Notes: generated by a model from the letters alone, not told the origin. Shown: positions 31,731 through 41,743, numbered from the stretch's first letter. The stretch is DNA of 64,000 bases from Bradyrhizobium sp. RD5-C2 (GCF_019972155.1 NZ_BOVL01000008.1:109380-173379); one strand, 5' to 3'. Numbers and translations are program-made.

Positions 31731-32966
31731 ATGAAACAGCCTGATTCTTTGAAATTCCCTGCCCGCCGCGCCGTCCTGAAGGCGGCGCTCGCGGCTGGCA
31801 TGACGCTCGGCACGCGGCTCGGCGCGTTGGCGGCCGCGCCTCCGGGATTCGACCAGTGGCGCGACAATTTTCGCGCCCGCGCACTGGCAAAGGGCGTTTC
31901 GGAGGCGACCTGGAATCGCTGCATGGCGCCGGTCGAGCCCGACATGAGCGTGTTCAAGCAGATGCGCAACCAGCCCGAATTCCACGAGCAGATCTGGCAG
32001 TACATCAACCGCCGCGTCTCCGACTGGCGGGTCATCCACGGCCGCGAGGCTCTAAAGAAGAACGAGGCGCTGTTCGCGCGGATCGAGCGCGACTTCGGCG
32101 TCGAGCGCGGCACGCTGCTCGCGCTGTGGGGCGTCGAATCAGCCTATGGCGATCCGCTGGTGCAGCAGAACCACATGACACCGGTGTTTCCCTCGCTTGC
32201 CGCGCTCGCCTGGAACGAGCCGCGCCGCAAGGCCTATTGGGAGACCGAGCTGATCAACGCGATGAAGATCGTGCAGCGCGGCTGGAGCACGCCGGCCGAG
32301 ATGAACGGCTCCTGGGCCGGCGCGATGGGCCATTCGCAGTGGATGCCGGAAGTCTGGCTCAATGTCGGCTTCGACTATGACGGCGACGGCAAGGTCTCGC
32401 CGTTCGGCCGCCCCGACGACGCGCTGGGTTCGACTGCGAAATATCTCGTCAATCGCGGCAAATGGCATCGTGGCGAGCACTGGGGCTACGAGGTCCGTGC
32501 GCCCGGCGGCGGCGCCGGCGGCAGCCGCACCTACGCGGCCTGGGCCAGCGCCGGCGTGACCCGCGCCGACGGCCAGCCGTTCCCGCAGCCGAACGCGTCG
32601 GCGCAGCTCTGGATCCCGGTCGCGGGCGGTCCCGCTTTCCTGCTCGGCCCGAACTTCAATTCGGTGAAGAGCTACAATCCGTCGATGAACTATGCGCTGG
32701 CGATCTGCCATCTCGGCGACCGCTGTCTCGGCGGACCGCCCTTCATCCAGCCGTTCCCGGGCTCGGAGCGCGCGCTGACGCTCGCCGAGGTGCAGGAGAT
32801 GCAGACGAGGCTGACCAAGGCGGGCTTCGACACCGGCGGCACCGACGGCCGCGTCGGCAACGACACCATGCAGGCGATCAAGGATTTCCAGACCAAGACA
32901 GGCCTGTTGCCCGCTGACGGGTACGGCGGGCTCAAGGTGTTGGCGCGGTTACGTCAAGGCGGTTAG
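31731..32966 (+). CDS. Lytic murein transglycosylase (MltB type) with peptidoglycan-binding domain
   Basis: 411 residues. The N-terminus carries a twin-Arg-like signal (PARRAVLKAALAAGMTLGTRLG). The SLT_2/MltB catalytic domain spans about 45-320, with the catalytic Glu in LLALWGVESAYGDP near 138 and GAMGHSQWMPE near 205. A PG_binding_1 domain lies at about 345-405 (LAEVQEMQTRLTKAGF, then GNDTMQAIKDFQ). It cleaves glycan strands to anhydromuropeptides in the periplasm. Confidence 0.9.
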   Translation: MKQPDSLKFPARRAVLKAALAAGMTLGTRLGALAAAPPGFDQWRDNFRARALAKGVSEATWNRCMAPVEPDMSVFKQMRNQPEFHEQIWQYINRRVSDWRVIHGREALKKNEALFARIERDFGVERGTLLALWGVESAYGDPLVQQNHMTPVFPSLAALAWNEPRRKAYWETELINAMKIVQRGWSTPAEMNGSWAGAMGHSQWMPEVWLNVGFDYDGDGKVSPFGRPDDALGSTAKYLVNRGKWHRGEHWGYEVRAPGGGAGGSRTYAAWASAGVTRADGQPFPQPNASAQLWIPVAGGPAFLLGPNFNSVKSYNPSMNYALAICHLGDRCLGGPPFIQPFPGSERALTLAEVQEMQTRLTKAGFDTGGTDGRVGNDTMQAIKDFQTKTGLLPADGYGGLKVLARLRQGG

Positions 32967-32975
32967 CCAGCCACT

Positions 32976-33088
32976 GTCATTGCGAGGAGCTCGCGACAAA
33001 ATTGCGAAGCAATTTTGCGCTGAAGCGACGAAGCAATCTATCAGTACGCTTGCGGCACCATGGATTGCTTCGCTTCGCTCGCAATGAC
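32976..33088. repeat. Intergenic inverted-repeat element, family B
   Basis: A 113-bp element bounded by GTCATTGCGAG and CTCGCAATGAC (11-bp perfect terminal inverted repeats), with inner GCGAAGCAATT repeats and ATTGCTTCG. It fills the gap between two converging genes. It resembles a short non-coding repeat seen between many genes of Bradyrhizobium and Rhodopseudomonas, but that is a recollection. Confidence 0.75.
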
Positions 33089-33093
33089 GGAAA

Positions 33094-33906
33094 TCAGTTC
33101 GGTTGCCGCACCACGCCGCCGGCATTCATGCCGCCGTCGATCACGAGCTCGGTGCCGGTGACGTAACGCGACGCGTCCGAGGCGAGATAGAGCACGCCCT
33201 GCGCGATCTCGATCGCCTGCCCGGCGCGGCCGAGCGGCGTTGCAAACCTTGCGCGCTCCTCCGGATCGATCGGAGCGTTCTGGCCGGCGCCCGTCGCGCC
33301 GGTCGGGATCTTGCCCCAGATCGGCGTGTCGATGATGCCGGGATGCACGGAGTTGACGCGGATGCCGTCGTTCACCTGCGCGCATTCCATCGCGATCGAC
33401 TTGGCGAACAGCCGTACCGCGCCCTTGGTCGCGCTGTAGCCGGAGAGCGTCGCTGCACCGCGCAGGCCAGCCAGCGACGACATCATGATGATCGAGCCGC
33501 CGCCAGTTTTACGCATCAGCGGCAGCGAATGCTTCACCGACAGGAACACGCCGTCGATATTGATGGCGGTCTGCCGGCGCCAGTCTGCAAGCGACATCTC
33601 GACGATCGACGGCGCCCCGATGCCGATGCCTGCGTTGGAGACCATGATGTCGAGGCGGCCATAGCGCTTGCCGATCTCGGCGACGACCTCGATCCAGCGC
33701 TCCTCGCTGGTGACATCCTGCGGCAGGAAGACCACCTCGCGACCAGCCTTCTTGAGCCGCGCGGCGAGCTCAGGGCCCCTCAACTCGTCGATATCGGTCG
33801 CAATGACCGTCGCGCCTTCCTGCGCGAACAATTCGACGATGGCCTCGCCGATACCCGACGCGCCGCCGGTCACCAGCGCGACCTTGCCTTCAACCTGTCC
33901 TGCCAT
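33094..33906 (-). CDS. Short-chain dehydrogenase/reductase
   Basis: 270 residues from ATG 33906, with GGGAG 5 bases upstream. Classical SDR: NAD(P) loop TGGASGIGEA near 13-22, the acidic residue after the second strand (TDIDE) favouring NAD, NAGIG near 93, and the catalytic Ser-Tyr-Lys in MMSSLAGLRG and SGYSATKGA. The C-terminal TGTELVIDGGMNAGG is the usual fingerprint. The substrate is unknown. It precedes nothing obviously related; recJ is upstream by 18 bases and may be co-transcribed. Confidence 0.88.
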   Translation of the reverse strand: MAGQVEGKVALVTGGASGIGEAIVELFAQEGATVIATDIDELRGPELAARLKKAGREVVFLPQDVTSEERWIEVVAEIGKRYGRLDIMVSNAGIGIGAPSIVEMSLADWRRQTAINIDGVFLSVKHSLPLMRKTGGGSIIMMSSLAGLRGAATLSGYSATKGAVRLFAKSIAMECAQVNDGIRVNSVHPGIIDTPIWGKIPTGATGAGQNAPIDPEERARFATPLGRAGQAIEIAQGVLYLASDASRYVTGTELVIDGGMNAGGVVRQPN

Positions 33907-33924
33907 GTTCACTCCCGACGTTTC

Positions 33925-35766
33925 TTATCTGATCACCGCCGGGCCCTGATCCGGTACCGCGACGTCGAGCACACGGAATTGCACACGTTCGGTGCCTTGC
34001 CAACGGTCGACTGCAAGAGAGCCCGCCACGTGCAATTGCTGGCCGCGATTTTGCGTCAAGGCGCTGCCGAGCTTCTGTCCGACCGAGCGGAATGCGATAC
34101 CGTTGACGATGGAACCGTCGCCGGACTTGAAGCGCAGTCGCAGATGCGCCTGCCCGACCTCGTCGGCATAGACGAGTTGATGCGACGGCAGCGCGATCAC
34201 CGGCTCCGGATTGGCGGCACCGAACGGACCTGCGCGATTGAGCGTCGCGGCGAATTCCGGCGTCACCGCGCGCGCAGTGACTGCGCCATCGATGAACAGC
34301 TCGTTCTCGTGGCGCGAGTTGGCGACGTCGGCGGCCAGCGCGCTCTCCATGTAGGCGCGGAATTCGGCGAGCTTCTCCTTGCGCAGCGTGACGCCGGCGG
34401 CCATCGCGTGCCCGCCGCCTTTCATCAACAGACCGTCGTGCACCGCCTGCCGTACGGCCTTGCCGATATCGACGCCGCCGATCGAGCGGCCCGATCCGGT
34501 GCCGATGCCGCCCGGCTCGAGCGCGATCGCAAAGGCCGGCCGCGCAAACTTCTCCTTCAGCCGTGCCGCGACCAGCCCGACCACGCCGGGGTGCCAGCCT
34601 TCCGCCGCGGTGACGATGACAGCGCCTTTGTCTTCGAGCCCGAGCGAGGCCAGCGCCTCGGCTTCGGCCTGCGCCTCGGCCGCCTGCTCGATCACCCGCC
34701 GCTCGGCATTGAGGCGATCGAGCTCGGCCGCGATCCGCGCGGCCTCCGAGACATCGCCTTCGAGCAGCAGCCGCACGCCGAGATCGGCGCGCCCGATGCG
34801 GCCGCCGGCATTGATGCGCGGCCCCAGCATGAAGCCGAGATGCCAGGCCTCCGGCGGGCCATTGAGCCGCGCCACATCCATCAGCGCGGTATGGCCGACA
34901 TGGTCGCGGCGGCGCATCGCGATCAGGCCCTTGGCGACGAAGGCCCGGTTCAGCCCGATCAGCGGCGCGACGTCGGCGACGGTGCCGAGCGCGACGTGAT
35001 GCAGCACGCTGAGCAGATCCGGCTCCGGCATCTCGCCCGTCCAGAAGCCGCGCCGGCGCAGCTCCCGGTTCACCGCGACCAATGTGACGAACACCAGGCC
35101 GACGGCCGCGAGGTGGCCGAGGCCCGAGAGATCGTCGGGCCGGTTCGGATTCACCAGCGCGTCGACCTCGGGCAACTCATCGCCGGTCTGGTGATGATCG
35201 ATCACGACCACCGACATGCCGAGCTTCTTGGCTTCCGCCAGCGGCTCGATGCTGGTGGTGCCGCAGTCGACGGTGACGAGCAGCGTCGCGCCCTTCGCCG
35301 CCAGCGCGCGGACGGCGTCGACGTTCGGCCCATAGCCCTCGAAGATGCGGTCGGGAATGTGGATCAGCGGGTCCAGCCCGCAATGGCGCAGATGCCAGGT
35401 CAGCAGCGCCGCCGAGGTCGCGCCGTCGACGTCGTAGTCGCCGAAGATCGCGACCTTCTCGCCACGCACCGCGGCATCCGCGATCCGCTTGGCCGCATGC
35501 TCCATCTCGGTGACGGTGTGCGGATCCGGCATCAGCTTGCGGATGGTCGGGTCGAGGAAGTCGGCAACCTCGTCGATCGCGACGTCGCGCCCGGCCAACA
35601 CCCGCGCCAGCATTTCCGGCAGATTGTGCCGCTGCACGATCGCGAGCGCCCGCGCCGCCCCGCGCGCATCCAGCCGGTCGCGCCACAGCTTTCCGGTCAG
35701 CGACCGCGCCACGCCAAGGAACGCCTGTGGCGCCTCGACGGGCAGTGCGGATGCGTGCAGCGTCAT
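33925..35766 (-). CDS. recJ: Single-stranded-DNA-specific exonuclease RecJ
   Basis: 613 residues from ATG 35766, with GGAAGGGAA upstream; the frame runs further back but without a start signal. DHH/DHHA1 exonuclease: motif I DYDVDG at 110-115, motif III DHH at 190-192, and the DHHA1 region with KGGGHAMAAG near 455. It degrades ssDNA 5' to 3' in recombination repair, mismatch repair and fork processing. The last 110 residues form the OB domain. Confidence 0.94.
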   Translation of the reverse strand: MTLHASALPVEAPQAFLGVARSLTGKLWRDRLDARGAARALAIVQRHNLPEMLARVLAGRDVAIDEVADFLDPTIRKLMPDPHTVTEMEHAAKRIADAAVRGEKVAIFGDYDVDGATSAALLTWHLRHCGLDPLIHIPDRIFEGYGPNVDAVRALAAKGATLLVTVDCGTTSIEPLAEAKKLGMSVVVIDHHQTGDELPEVDALVNPNRPDDLSGLGHLAAVGLVFVTLVAVNRELRRRGFWTGEMPEPDLLSVLHHVALGTVADVAPLIGLNRAFVAKGLIAMRRRDHVGHTALMDVARLNGPPEAWHLGFMLGPRINAGGRIGRADLGVRLLLEGDVSEAARIAAELDRLNAERRVIEQAAEAQAEAEALASLGLEDKGAVIVTAAEGWHPGVVGLVAARLKEKFARPAFAIALEPGGIGTGSGRSIGGVDIGKAVRQAVHDGLLMKGGGHAMAAGVTLRKEKLAEFRAYMESALAADVANSRHENELFIDGAVTARAVTPEFAATLNRAGPFGAANPEPVIALPSHQLVYADEVGQAHLRLRFKSGDGSIVNGIAFRSVGQKLGSALTQNRGQQLHVAGSLAVDRWQGTERVQFRVLDVAVPDQGPAVIR

Positions 35767-35821
35767 GATTCCCTTCCGATCAAGCGGGAATCGTAGCGCC
35801 TCAGTGAATCCCAAGCCAGTT

Positions 35822-36544
35822 CTAGCAGCCCATCCGGGTGGCGATTTCCCCGAAATCCTTGGCCACAATGTCCCAGTTGCCGGTAGCCTCGAAATCGACT
35901 TTCTGCAACGGGCCGTATTCGGTCGGCCGTGCGACGAACGCCGTCTTCAGGCCGTGCTTCTGCGCGTGCTTCAGGTCGTAATTGTGCGCGGCCACCATCA
36001 TCACCTGCTCCGGCGGCAGGCAAAGCAGCTTTGCCGCGCCGAGATAGGTTTCCGGATCGGGCTTGTAGTGCTCGAACAGCTCGGCCGACATCACGAGGTC
36101 CCAGGGCAGGCCTGCGAACTTCGCCATGTTGGTGAGCAGCGCGACGTTGCCGTTCGACAGCGGCGAGATGATGTATCTGGTCTTGAGCCGGGTCAGGCCG
36201 GCGACGCTGTCGGGCCAGCCGTGCAGCCGATGCCAACCCAGCGTCAGATGCTGGAGGTCGGCCTCGGTGAGGCCCTTCACGTCGAATTGCGCGACCAGCT
36301 TCTCCAGCGAGCGGCGGTGCAGCACGTCGAGGATGACGTAGCCGTTCTGCGGATTCTTGCGCACCTCGTCCATCGAGGCCGCATAGACCGCGCGCCAGCC
36401 GTCAACCAGCGCGGTCCAATCGGCCTTGATGCCGCGCTTCTCTCCCCATGTCGTGAAATCGTTGATCAGGCTGGTGCGCCAGTCGACCACGGTTCCGAAC
36501 ACGTCGAACACCAGTGCCTTCACTCCCGCAAGATCGGATGTCAT
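35822..36544 (-). CDS. Type II (L-2-)haloacid dehalogenase, HAD family
   Basis: 240 residues. Nucleophile Asp14 is in LVFDVFGTVVDWR, as in L-2-haloacid dehalogenases (DFGTLVD pattern); SPLSNGN near 130, the Lys-containing YKPDPETYLGAA near 163, and the final acidic motif MVAAHNYDLKHA near 183 complete the set. The family displaces halide from 2-haloalkanoates, though many chromosomal members act on other substrates. It has a divergent neighbour of unknown function. Confidence 0.85.
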   Translation of the reverse strand: MTSDLAGVKALVFDVFGTVVDWRTSLINDFTTWGEKRGIKADWTALVDGWRAVYAASMDEVRKNPQNGYVILDVLHRRSLEKLVAQFDVKGLTEADLQHLTLGWHRLHGWPDSVAGLTRLKTRYIISPLSNGNVALLTNMAKFAGLPWDLVMSAELFEHYKPDPETYLGAAKLLCLPPEQVMMVAAHNYDLKHAQKHGLKTAFVARPTEYGPLQKVDFEATGNWDIVAKDFGEIATRMGC

Positions 36545-36726
36545 ATTTCATTGCTCCAATTTGCATATCGTTCTTGGCCCGGCCGCACGCGCCGAACGTC
36601 CCCATATAGCGTTGCTTGACGTGAATATCCATCGCACGACAACATAGGCGGGTTGCTCGGCCGTTCCGCTCCGCAAGAATTGTCGAACCTTCCCGTGCGC
36701 TATCCCAATCAGGGGCAAGTCGATCC

Positions 36727-37860
36727 ATGAGCCAGCCAATCGCGTCCGTCCTCCTGCGAAGCGCGACGCCCCTCGATCTGCCGCGGCTGATTGATGTGCT
36801 GCGACGACGCCACCCGGACCGTTCCTGGCAAGCCGGCACCGCCTCATCCATTCAGTGCGGCGATCACATCATTGCCCTCGCGCTTGTCGACGCGCCGAAG
36901 CCGAAAGATGATGCACTCTGGGAGCGCGCCGCGCTCCTCTGGCGAGACGGGCGTCAGCTCGTTGACCGCCACAATGCCCATGTCGTGGTATCAGCAACGG
37001 ACGCCAATACGGGTGAACTTGAACGCGCGAGGATCGGAACCGCCGTCGTCGGCGGTCTGCTCGCAACACTGCCCGAGGCCTGCGCCGTCATCTGGAAAGA
37101 CTTGCTTGGCCGCGAGCCTCAGAGGTGGCTGAAGGACTCCGAACAATCGTTCGCACCTGCGCCAGGTTATCCTTTCCTGCTCTGGATCGACATTCTTCCG
37201 TTCAAGTCGATCGAATCGATCGGCGCGCTCACGGTTGGATTGTTTCCGTTCATCGGCCGTGACATCGAGTGCGACCTGCCAGGCATGGCGCTGCCCGATC
37301 TGGTCGGCAAGGTCGCGCTAATCGCCTGCCAGCTCATCGCGCGCAGACAAGAGATCAAGGATGGCGAGGTGTTTGCGGTCTCAGCCACTGAGCGATTCAA
37401 GGTGCACCATGCGGTTTCCCGCTTCAACGCCTCGCCGGTCCTGAGGATCGGGGCTCTATCGGCCTCCAGCCCGTTCAAGCGCTATCCGATCGTCTCGCCC
37501 ACGGTGGCAAGGGATCATCCGCTCCTGAGCCTGCTGACCCGCGCTGGACTTTTCGATGCAAGCAGCGCCGACAATCATGTCGAGCTGCAACCTGCTAGCT
37601 ATGATTCGGAGATCCGGCTCGACACCTACGATCAGGGCATCAATGGCGTGCTGTCACAGATACTGGCCACCGACGCCTACGTTGCGGCCGACCAAAAGGC
37701 GCGCGACGCGCTCGCGCGCGGTGACACCGGCGCGGCAAGGGAAACGCTGCTTCCCTTTGCCGGAGAGATCACCAAGCTGCTGGGCGCCCTGAAACTCGGG
37801 CTGTCGCAGGGGCGCGTATTCATGTTCCTGCCGAAGCAGGGCACAACCAAACTGTCCTAG
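36727..37860 (+). CDS. DUF4261-like hypothetical protein
   Basis: 377 residues. It resembles DUF4261-domain proteins in its central part (ILPFKSIESIGALTVGLFPFIGRDIE, residues about 155-180) and the N-terminal strand-helix SVLLRSATPLDLPRLIDVLR, but I am not certain. No catalytic motif, signal peptide or membrane helix is seen. The stop is 10 bases from the convergent glpX stop. The function is unknown. Confidence 0.7.
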   Translation: MSQPIASVLLRSATPLDLPRLIDVLRRRHPDRSWQAGTASSIQCGDHIIALALVDAPKPKDDALWERAALLWRDGRQLVDRHNAHVVVSATDANTGELERARIGTAVVGGLLATLPEACAVIWKDLLGREPQRWLKDSEQSFAPAPGYPFLLWIDILPFKSIESIGALTVGLFPFIGRDIECDLPGMALPDLVGKVALIACQLIARRQEIKDGEVFAVSATERFKVHHAVSRFNASPVLRIGALSASSPFKRYPIVSPTVARDHPLLSLLTRAGLFDASSADNHVELQPASYDSEIRLDTYDQGINGVLSQILATDAYVAADQKARDALARGDTGAARETLLPFAGEITKLLGALKLGLSQGRVFMFLPKQGTTKLS

Positions 37861-37870
37861 GGATCTTTGC

Positions 37871-38869
37871 TCAATCCAGGTGGAACTTCTCCAGCTGGCG
37901 GTGCTCGGCCTTGATGTAGCGCACGGTGCCGGTGACGGAGCGCATCACGACCGTCTCGGTCTCGATCACATCCTTCTTGAACTTGACGCCAGTCAGCAGC
38001 GAGCCGGTGGTGACGCCGGTGGCGGCGAACAGGCAGTCGCCCTTGGCCATGTCCTCGATGCCGTAGATCATCTTCGGATCGAGCACACCCATCTTGTGGG
38101 CGCGCTCGCGCTTCTCCTCGGTGTCAAGGATCAGGCGGCACTGCATCTGGCCGCCGATGCAGCGCAGCGCGACCGCCGCCAGCACGCCTTCGGGCGCGCC
38201 GCCGGTGCCGATATACATGTCGACGCCGGTCTCATCAGGCTTGGCGCAGTGAATGACACCGGCGACGTCGCCATCGGTGATCAGCTGCACGGCAGCGCCG
38301 GTCGAGCGCACGCTGTTGATGATGTCGGCATGGCGCGGACGGTCGAGCACCAGCACATTGATGGCGGTGGGATCGACGCCCTTCGCCTTGGCGAGCCGGC
38401 GGACGTTGTCGGCCGGCGGCGCGTCAAGCTCGATCACGTTCTTGGCATAGCCCGGACCGATCGCGATCTTCTGCATGTAGACGTCGGGTGCGTGCAGCAG
38501 CGTGCCGCCGTCGGCCATCGCCATGGTGGCGATCGAGCCGGGCATGTTCTTGGCGCACAGCGTGGTGCCTTCGAGCGGATCGACCGCGATGTCGACCTTG
38601 GGGCCGGCATTGAGCCCGACCTTCTCGCCGATGAAGAGCATCGGCGCCTCGTCGCGCTCGCCCTCGCCGATCACGACCGTGCCCTCGATCGGCAACTTGT
38701 TGAGCTCGCGCCGCATCGCGTCGACCGCGGCCTTGTCGGCGGCCTTCTCCTGGCCATGGCCGCGCAGCCGCGCGGCCGACACCGCCGCGCGCTCCGTCAC
38801 GCGCACGATTTCGAGCGTCAGGATGCGCTCGAGCAGCATCTGCGGCGGAACGGAAATATGGGTCGACAT
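37871..38869 (-). CDS. glpX: Fructose-1,6-bisphosphatase class II
   Basis: 332 residues from ATG 38869, with AAGGAGT upstream. GlpX-type phosphatase: GEGERDEAPMLFIGE near 60-75 (metal-binding Glu/Asp), DPLEGTTLCA near 88-97, and the central DRPRHADIIN and MYIGTGGAPEG motifs. It removes the 1-phosphate from fructose 1,6-bisphosphate in gluconeogenesis (and can act on sedoheptulose bisphosphate in Calvin-cycle organisms). It is 80 bases after hom and probably in the same leftward unit. Confidence 0.95.
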   Translation of the reverse strand: MSTHISVPPQMLLERILTLEIVRVTERAAVSAARLRGHGQEKAADKAAVDAMRRELNKLPIEGTVVIGEGERDEAPMLFIGEKVGLNAGPKVDIAVDPLEGTTLCAKNMPGSIATMAMADGGTLLHAPDVYMQKIAIGPGYAKNVIELDAPPADNVRRLAKAKGVDPTAINVLVLDRPRHADIINSVRSTGAAVQLITDGDVAGVIHCAKPDETGVDMYIGTGGAPEGVLAAVALRCIGGQMQCRLILDTEEKRERAHKMGVLDPKMIYGIEDMAKGDCLFAATGVTTGSLLTGVKFKKDVIETETVVMRSVTGTVRYIKAEHRQLEKFHLD

Positions 38870-38949
38870 CGGCGTACTCCTTAAAGCCTCGGGGACAGGC
38901 CAGCCTGCCCGCATCAATCGTCTCACGCCCGACCCGTTCAGGCCATGCG

Positions 38950-40269
38950 CTAGTTTTTCTCGATCCGGATCACCTGCGGCCGGCCGCTGATGACCTTGTC
39001 GCGCTGCACTGCGGCCAGCGCACGATGCACCGCATCCTCGCTGGTCGCATAGGTAATCAGAATGACCGGGACCGGTGAAGGTTTTTTGGCTGCACCGTTC
39101 ACATCGACGCCATCCGGGTGCCGTTGCACGATGGACTCCAGAGATATCTTCTGTTCCGCGAGCCGGGTGGCGATTGTTGCGGCAGTGCCTGCAAGATCGC
39201 GCGCCATCAGGCGGATATAGTAGCCACCCTCGTGGCGTTCCATCGGCGCCTTGGTGGTGTCGCGCAACCGCTCCACCGGACGCCCGAACGGCTTGGCGCG
39301 GATGCCGCGGGCGACATCGGCGATGTCGGCGACCACGGCCGAGGCGGTCGCACCGCCGCCGGCGCCGGGGCCGACCAGCGTGATCGGCGGAATCCCCTCG
39401 CCGTCGATCGCCACCGCGTTGGTGACGCCCATCACCTGCGCGATCGAGGATGATTTCGGCACCATGGTCGGATGCACGCGCTGCTCAATGCCCTTTGCCG
39501 TGCGCACGGCAACGCCGAGCAGTTTTACGCGGTAACCGAGTTCCGCGGCGGCCTTGAGGTCTTCCGGTGTGATCGAGGAAATGCCTTCGACATAGACCGC
39601 GCTTTCGGCAACCTTGGTTCCGAAGGCAAGGCTCGCCAGGATCGCAAGCTTCTGCGCGGTGTCGTGACCATCGACGTCAAATGACGGGTTGGCTTCGGCG
39701 TAGCCGAGCCGCTGGGCGTCCTTCAGGCATTCCTCGAACGACAAACCCTCCTGCTCCATCCGGGTCAGGATGTAGTTGCAGGTGCCGTTGAGGATGCCGT
39801 AGACGCGGTTGACGCTGGTGCCGGCGAGGCCCTCGCGCAGCGTCTTGATGACCGGAATCGCCGCCCCGACCGCCGCCTCGAAATTCAGCGCGCCGCCGTG
39901 CTTTTCGGCGGCGGCGGCAAGCCGCAGCCCGTGCTTGGCGATCAGCGCCTTGTTGGCGGTCACGACCGATTTGCCGGCCTTCAGCGCGGTCTCGATCGCG
40001 GACAGCGCGGGATCGCCGGCGCCGCCCATCAACTCGACGAAGCAGTCGATATTGGGATCTTCGGCCAGCGCCTCGGGGCTCTTCGCCCAGGCGATGCCGC
40101 GCAGGTCGAGGCCGCGCTTCTTGGCTTTCGAGCGCGCCGTGACGGCGACGACGCGAATACCGCGGCCGCTGCGCTCGGCCAGCGCCCGTCCTTGCGTTTC
40201 GATGAGGCGGACGACATCGGCACCGACGGTGCCGAGCCCCGCTATGCCCACGTTCAGGGGTGCGACCAT
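38950..40269 (-). CDS. hom: Homoserine dehydrogenase
   Basis: 439 residues: NAD-binding Rossmann motif GIAGLGTVG at 8-16, the catalytic core with NGTCNYILTRM near 164-174 and the homoserine-site Lys in the ANPSFDVDGHDTAQKLAILA segment, and a C-terminal ACT domain (about 350-430) for threonine feedback. It reduces aspartate semialdehyde to homoserine, the branch to threonine and methionine. The aminotransferase gene lies 38 bases upstream, so the two may be one operon. Confidence 0.95.
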   Translation of the reverse strand: MVAPLNVGIAGLGTVGADVVRLIETQGRALAERSGRGIRVVAVTARSKAKKRGLDLRGIAWAKSPEALAEDPNIDCFVELMGGAGDPALSAIETALKAGKSVVTANKALIAKHGLRLAAAAEKHGGALNFEAAVGAAIPVIKTLREGLAGTSVNRVYGILNGTCNYILTRMEQEGLSFEECLKDAQRLGYAEANPSFDVDGHDTAQKLAILASLAFGTKVAESAVYVEGISSITPEDLKAAAELGYRVKLLGVAVRTAKGIEQRVHPTMVPKSSSIAQVMGVTNAVAIDGEGIPPITLVGPGAGGGATASAVVADIADVARGIRAKPFGRPVERLRDTTKAPMERHEGGYYIRLMARDLAGTAATIATRLAEQKISLESIVQRHPDGVDVNGAAKKPSPVPVILITYATSEDAVHRALAAVQRDKVISGRPQVIRIEKN

Positions 40270-40307
40270 GGATTTAAGGGACCTGGAGATTAAGCAACCT
40301 GGAAGGA

Positions 40308-41528
40308 TTAGCGTCGGTTGGCGAGAGGAACGACGTTGTGCAACGTTTCGATGCCGCTTTCAAGGAAGCGGCGCACGCCGCGCGCGGCCTGCCGGATGCG
40401 CTGCTCGTTCTCCACCATCGCGATCCGGACATAGCCTTCGCCATGCTCGCCGAAAGCAACGCCGGGCGACACCACGACGCCGGATTTCTCCACCATCAGG
40501 GTCGCGAACTGCATGCTGCCGACCGCCTCGAACGCCTTGGGCAGCGGCGCCCAGGCGAACATCGAGGCCTGCGGCGGCGGAATATCCCAGCCGGCGCGGC
40601 CAAATGACTCAACCAGCGCATCGCGGCGCTTGCGGTAGGTGTCGCGCATCTCGCGGATGCAGTCGTCGGGACCGTTCAGCGCGGCGGTCGCCGCCACCTG
40701 GACCGGCGTGAAGGCGCCGTAATCGAGGTAGGATTTGACCCGCGCAAGTGCCGCGATGATGCGCTCATTGCCGACCGCAAAGCCCATGCGCCAGCCGGCC
40801 ATCGAGAACGTCTTCGACATCGAGGTGAATTCGACGGTGACGTCGATCGCACCGGGCACCTGCAGCACCGACGGCGGTGGATTGTTCTCGTCGAAATACA
40901 CTTCGGCGTAGGCGAGATCGGACAGGATGAAGATGTCGTGCTTCTTCGCGAACGCGACCAGATCCTTGTAAAAGTCGAGATCGGCGACATAGGCGGTCGG
41001 GTTCGACGGATAGCAGACGATCAGCGCGATCGGCTTCGGAATCGAATGCTGGATCGCCCGCTCGACCGCCTCGAAGAACTGCGGCGTCGGCTCCGAGGGC
41101 ACCGAGCGGATCACACCGCCCGCCATCAGGAAGCCGAACGCATGGATCGGGTAGCTCGGATTCGGGCACAGCACGACATCGCCGGGCGCGGTGATCGCCT
41201 GCGCGACGTTGGCAAACCCCTCCTTCGAGCCGAGTGTCGCAACCACCTGGGTATCGGGGTTCAGCTTGACGCCGAAACGGCGGCCATAGTAGGCGGCCTG
41301 GGCCTTGCGCAGGCCGTTGATGCCACGCGAGGCCGAGTAGCGGTCGGTCCGCGGCTTGCCCAGCGTCTCCTTGAGCTTCTCGATGACGTGGGCCGGGGTC
41401 GGTAGGTCCGGGTTCCCCATCCCCATGTCGATGATGTCGGCCCCGGCATTGCGCGCGGCCGCCTTGGCCTGGTTGACCTTCTCAAAGACGTAAGGCGGCA
41501 GACGGCGAATGCGGTAAAAATCTTCCAT
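40308..41528 (-). CDS. Class I/II aminotransferase (AlaC / LL-DAP aminotransferase-like)
   Basis: 406 residues from ATG 41528 with a GGAG upstream; the open frame before it includes residues not typical of the family. PLP fold type I: the Lys239 Schiff base lies in TSMSKTFSMAGWR, with NPSYPIHAFGF (about 123-133), CYPSNPT (172-178) and DLAYAEV (204-210). This group is annotated as LL-diaminopimelate aminotransferase or alanine aminotransferase AlaC. The position before hom, sharing the aspartate-pathway context, is suggestive but does not decide between them. Confidence 0.88.
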   Translation of the reverse strand: MEDFYRIRRLPPYVFEKVNQAKAAARNAGADIIDMGMGNPDLPTPAHVIEKLKETLGKPRTDRYSASRGINGLRKAQAAYYGRRFGVKLNPDTQVVATLGSKEGFANVAQAITAPGDVVLCPNPSYPIHAFGFLMAGGVIRSVPSEPTPQFFEAVERAIQHSIPKPIALIVCYPSNPTAYVADLDFYKDLVAFAKKHDIFILSDLAYAEVYFDENNPPPSVLQVPGAIDVTVEFTSMSKTFSMAGWRMGFAVGNERIIAALARVKSYLDYGAFTPVQVAATAALNGPDDCIREMRDTYRKRRDALVESFGRAGWDIPPPQASMFAWAPLPKAFEAVGSMQFATLMVEKSGVVVSPGVAFGEHGEGYVRIAMVENEQRIRQAARGVRRFLESGIETLHNVVPLANRR

Positions 41529-41743
41529 GGGACCCTTGCTCCGACAACCGCGATGCCAGAATCGTCCCCCTTGGTAGATTTGCGGAAGCCGGCTCGGCCT
41601 CTTACAGAAATCGCACTGAATCAATGACTTAGAGCGAATTCAGGCGCACGATCGGGGGGCTGCGGCCGGATCTGCGGTTGAATTGGGTTTCTTTTAGCAC
41701 GGACGCTGGGCGGCGCCAGCGCTGATCGGCCAAACTGGCGCGC

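Noticed and set aside
33103..35796. 897-codon open frame antisense to recJ
   Set aside because: Produced by the strong GC codon bias of recJ and the SDR on the other strand; Arg/His-rich translation, no ribosome site, no recognisable domain.
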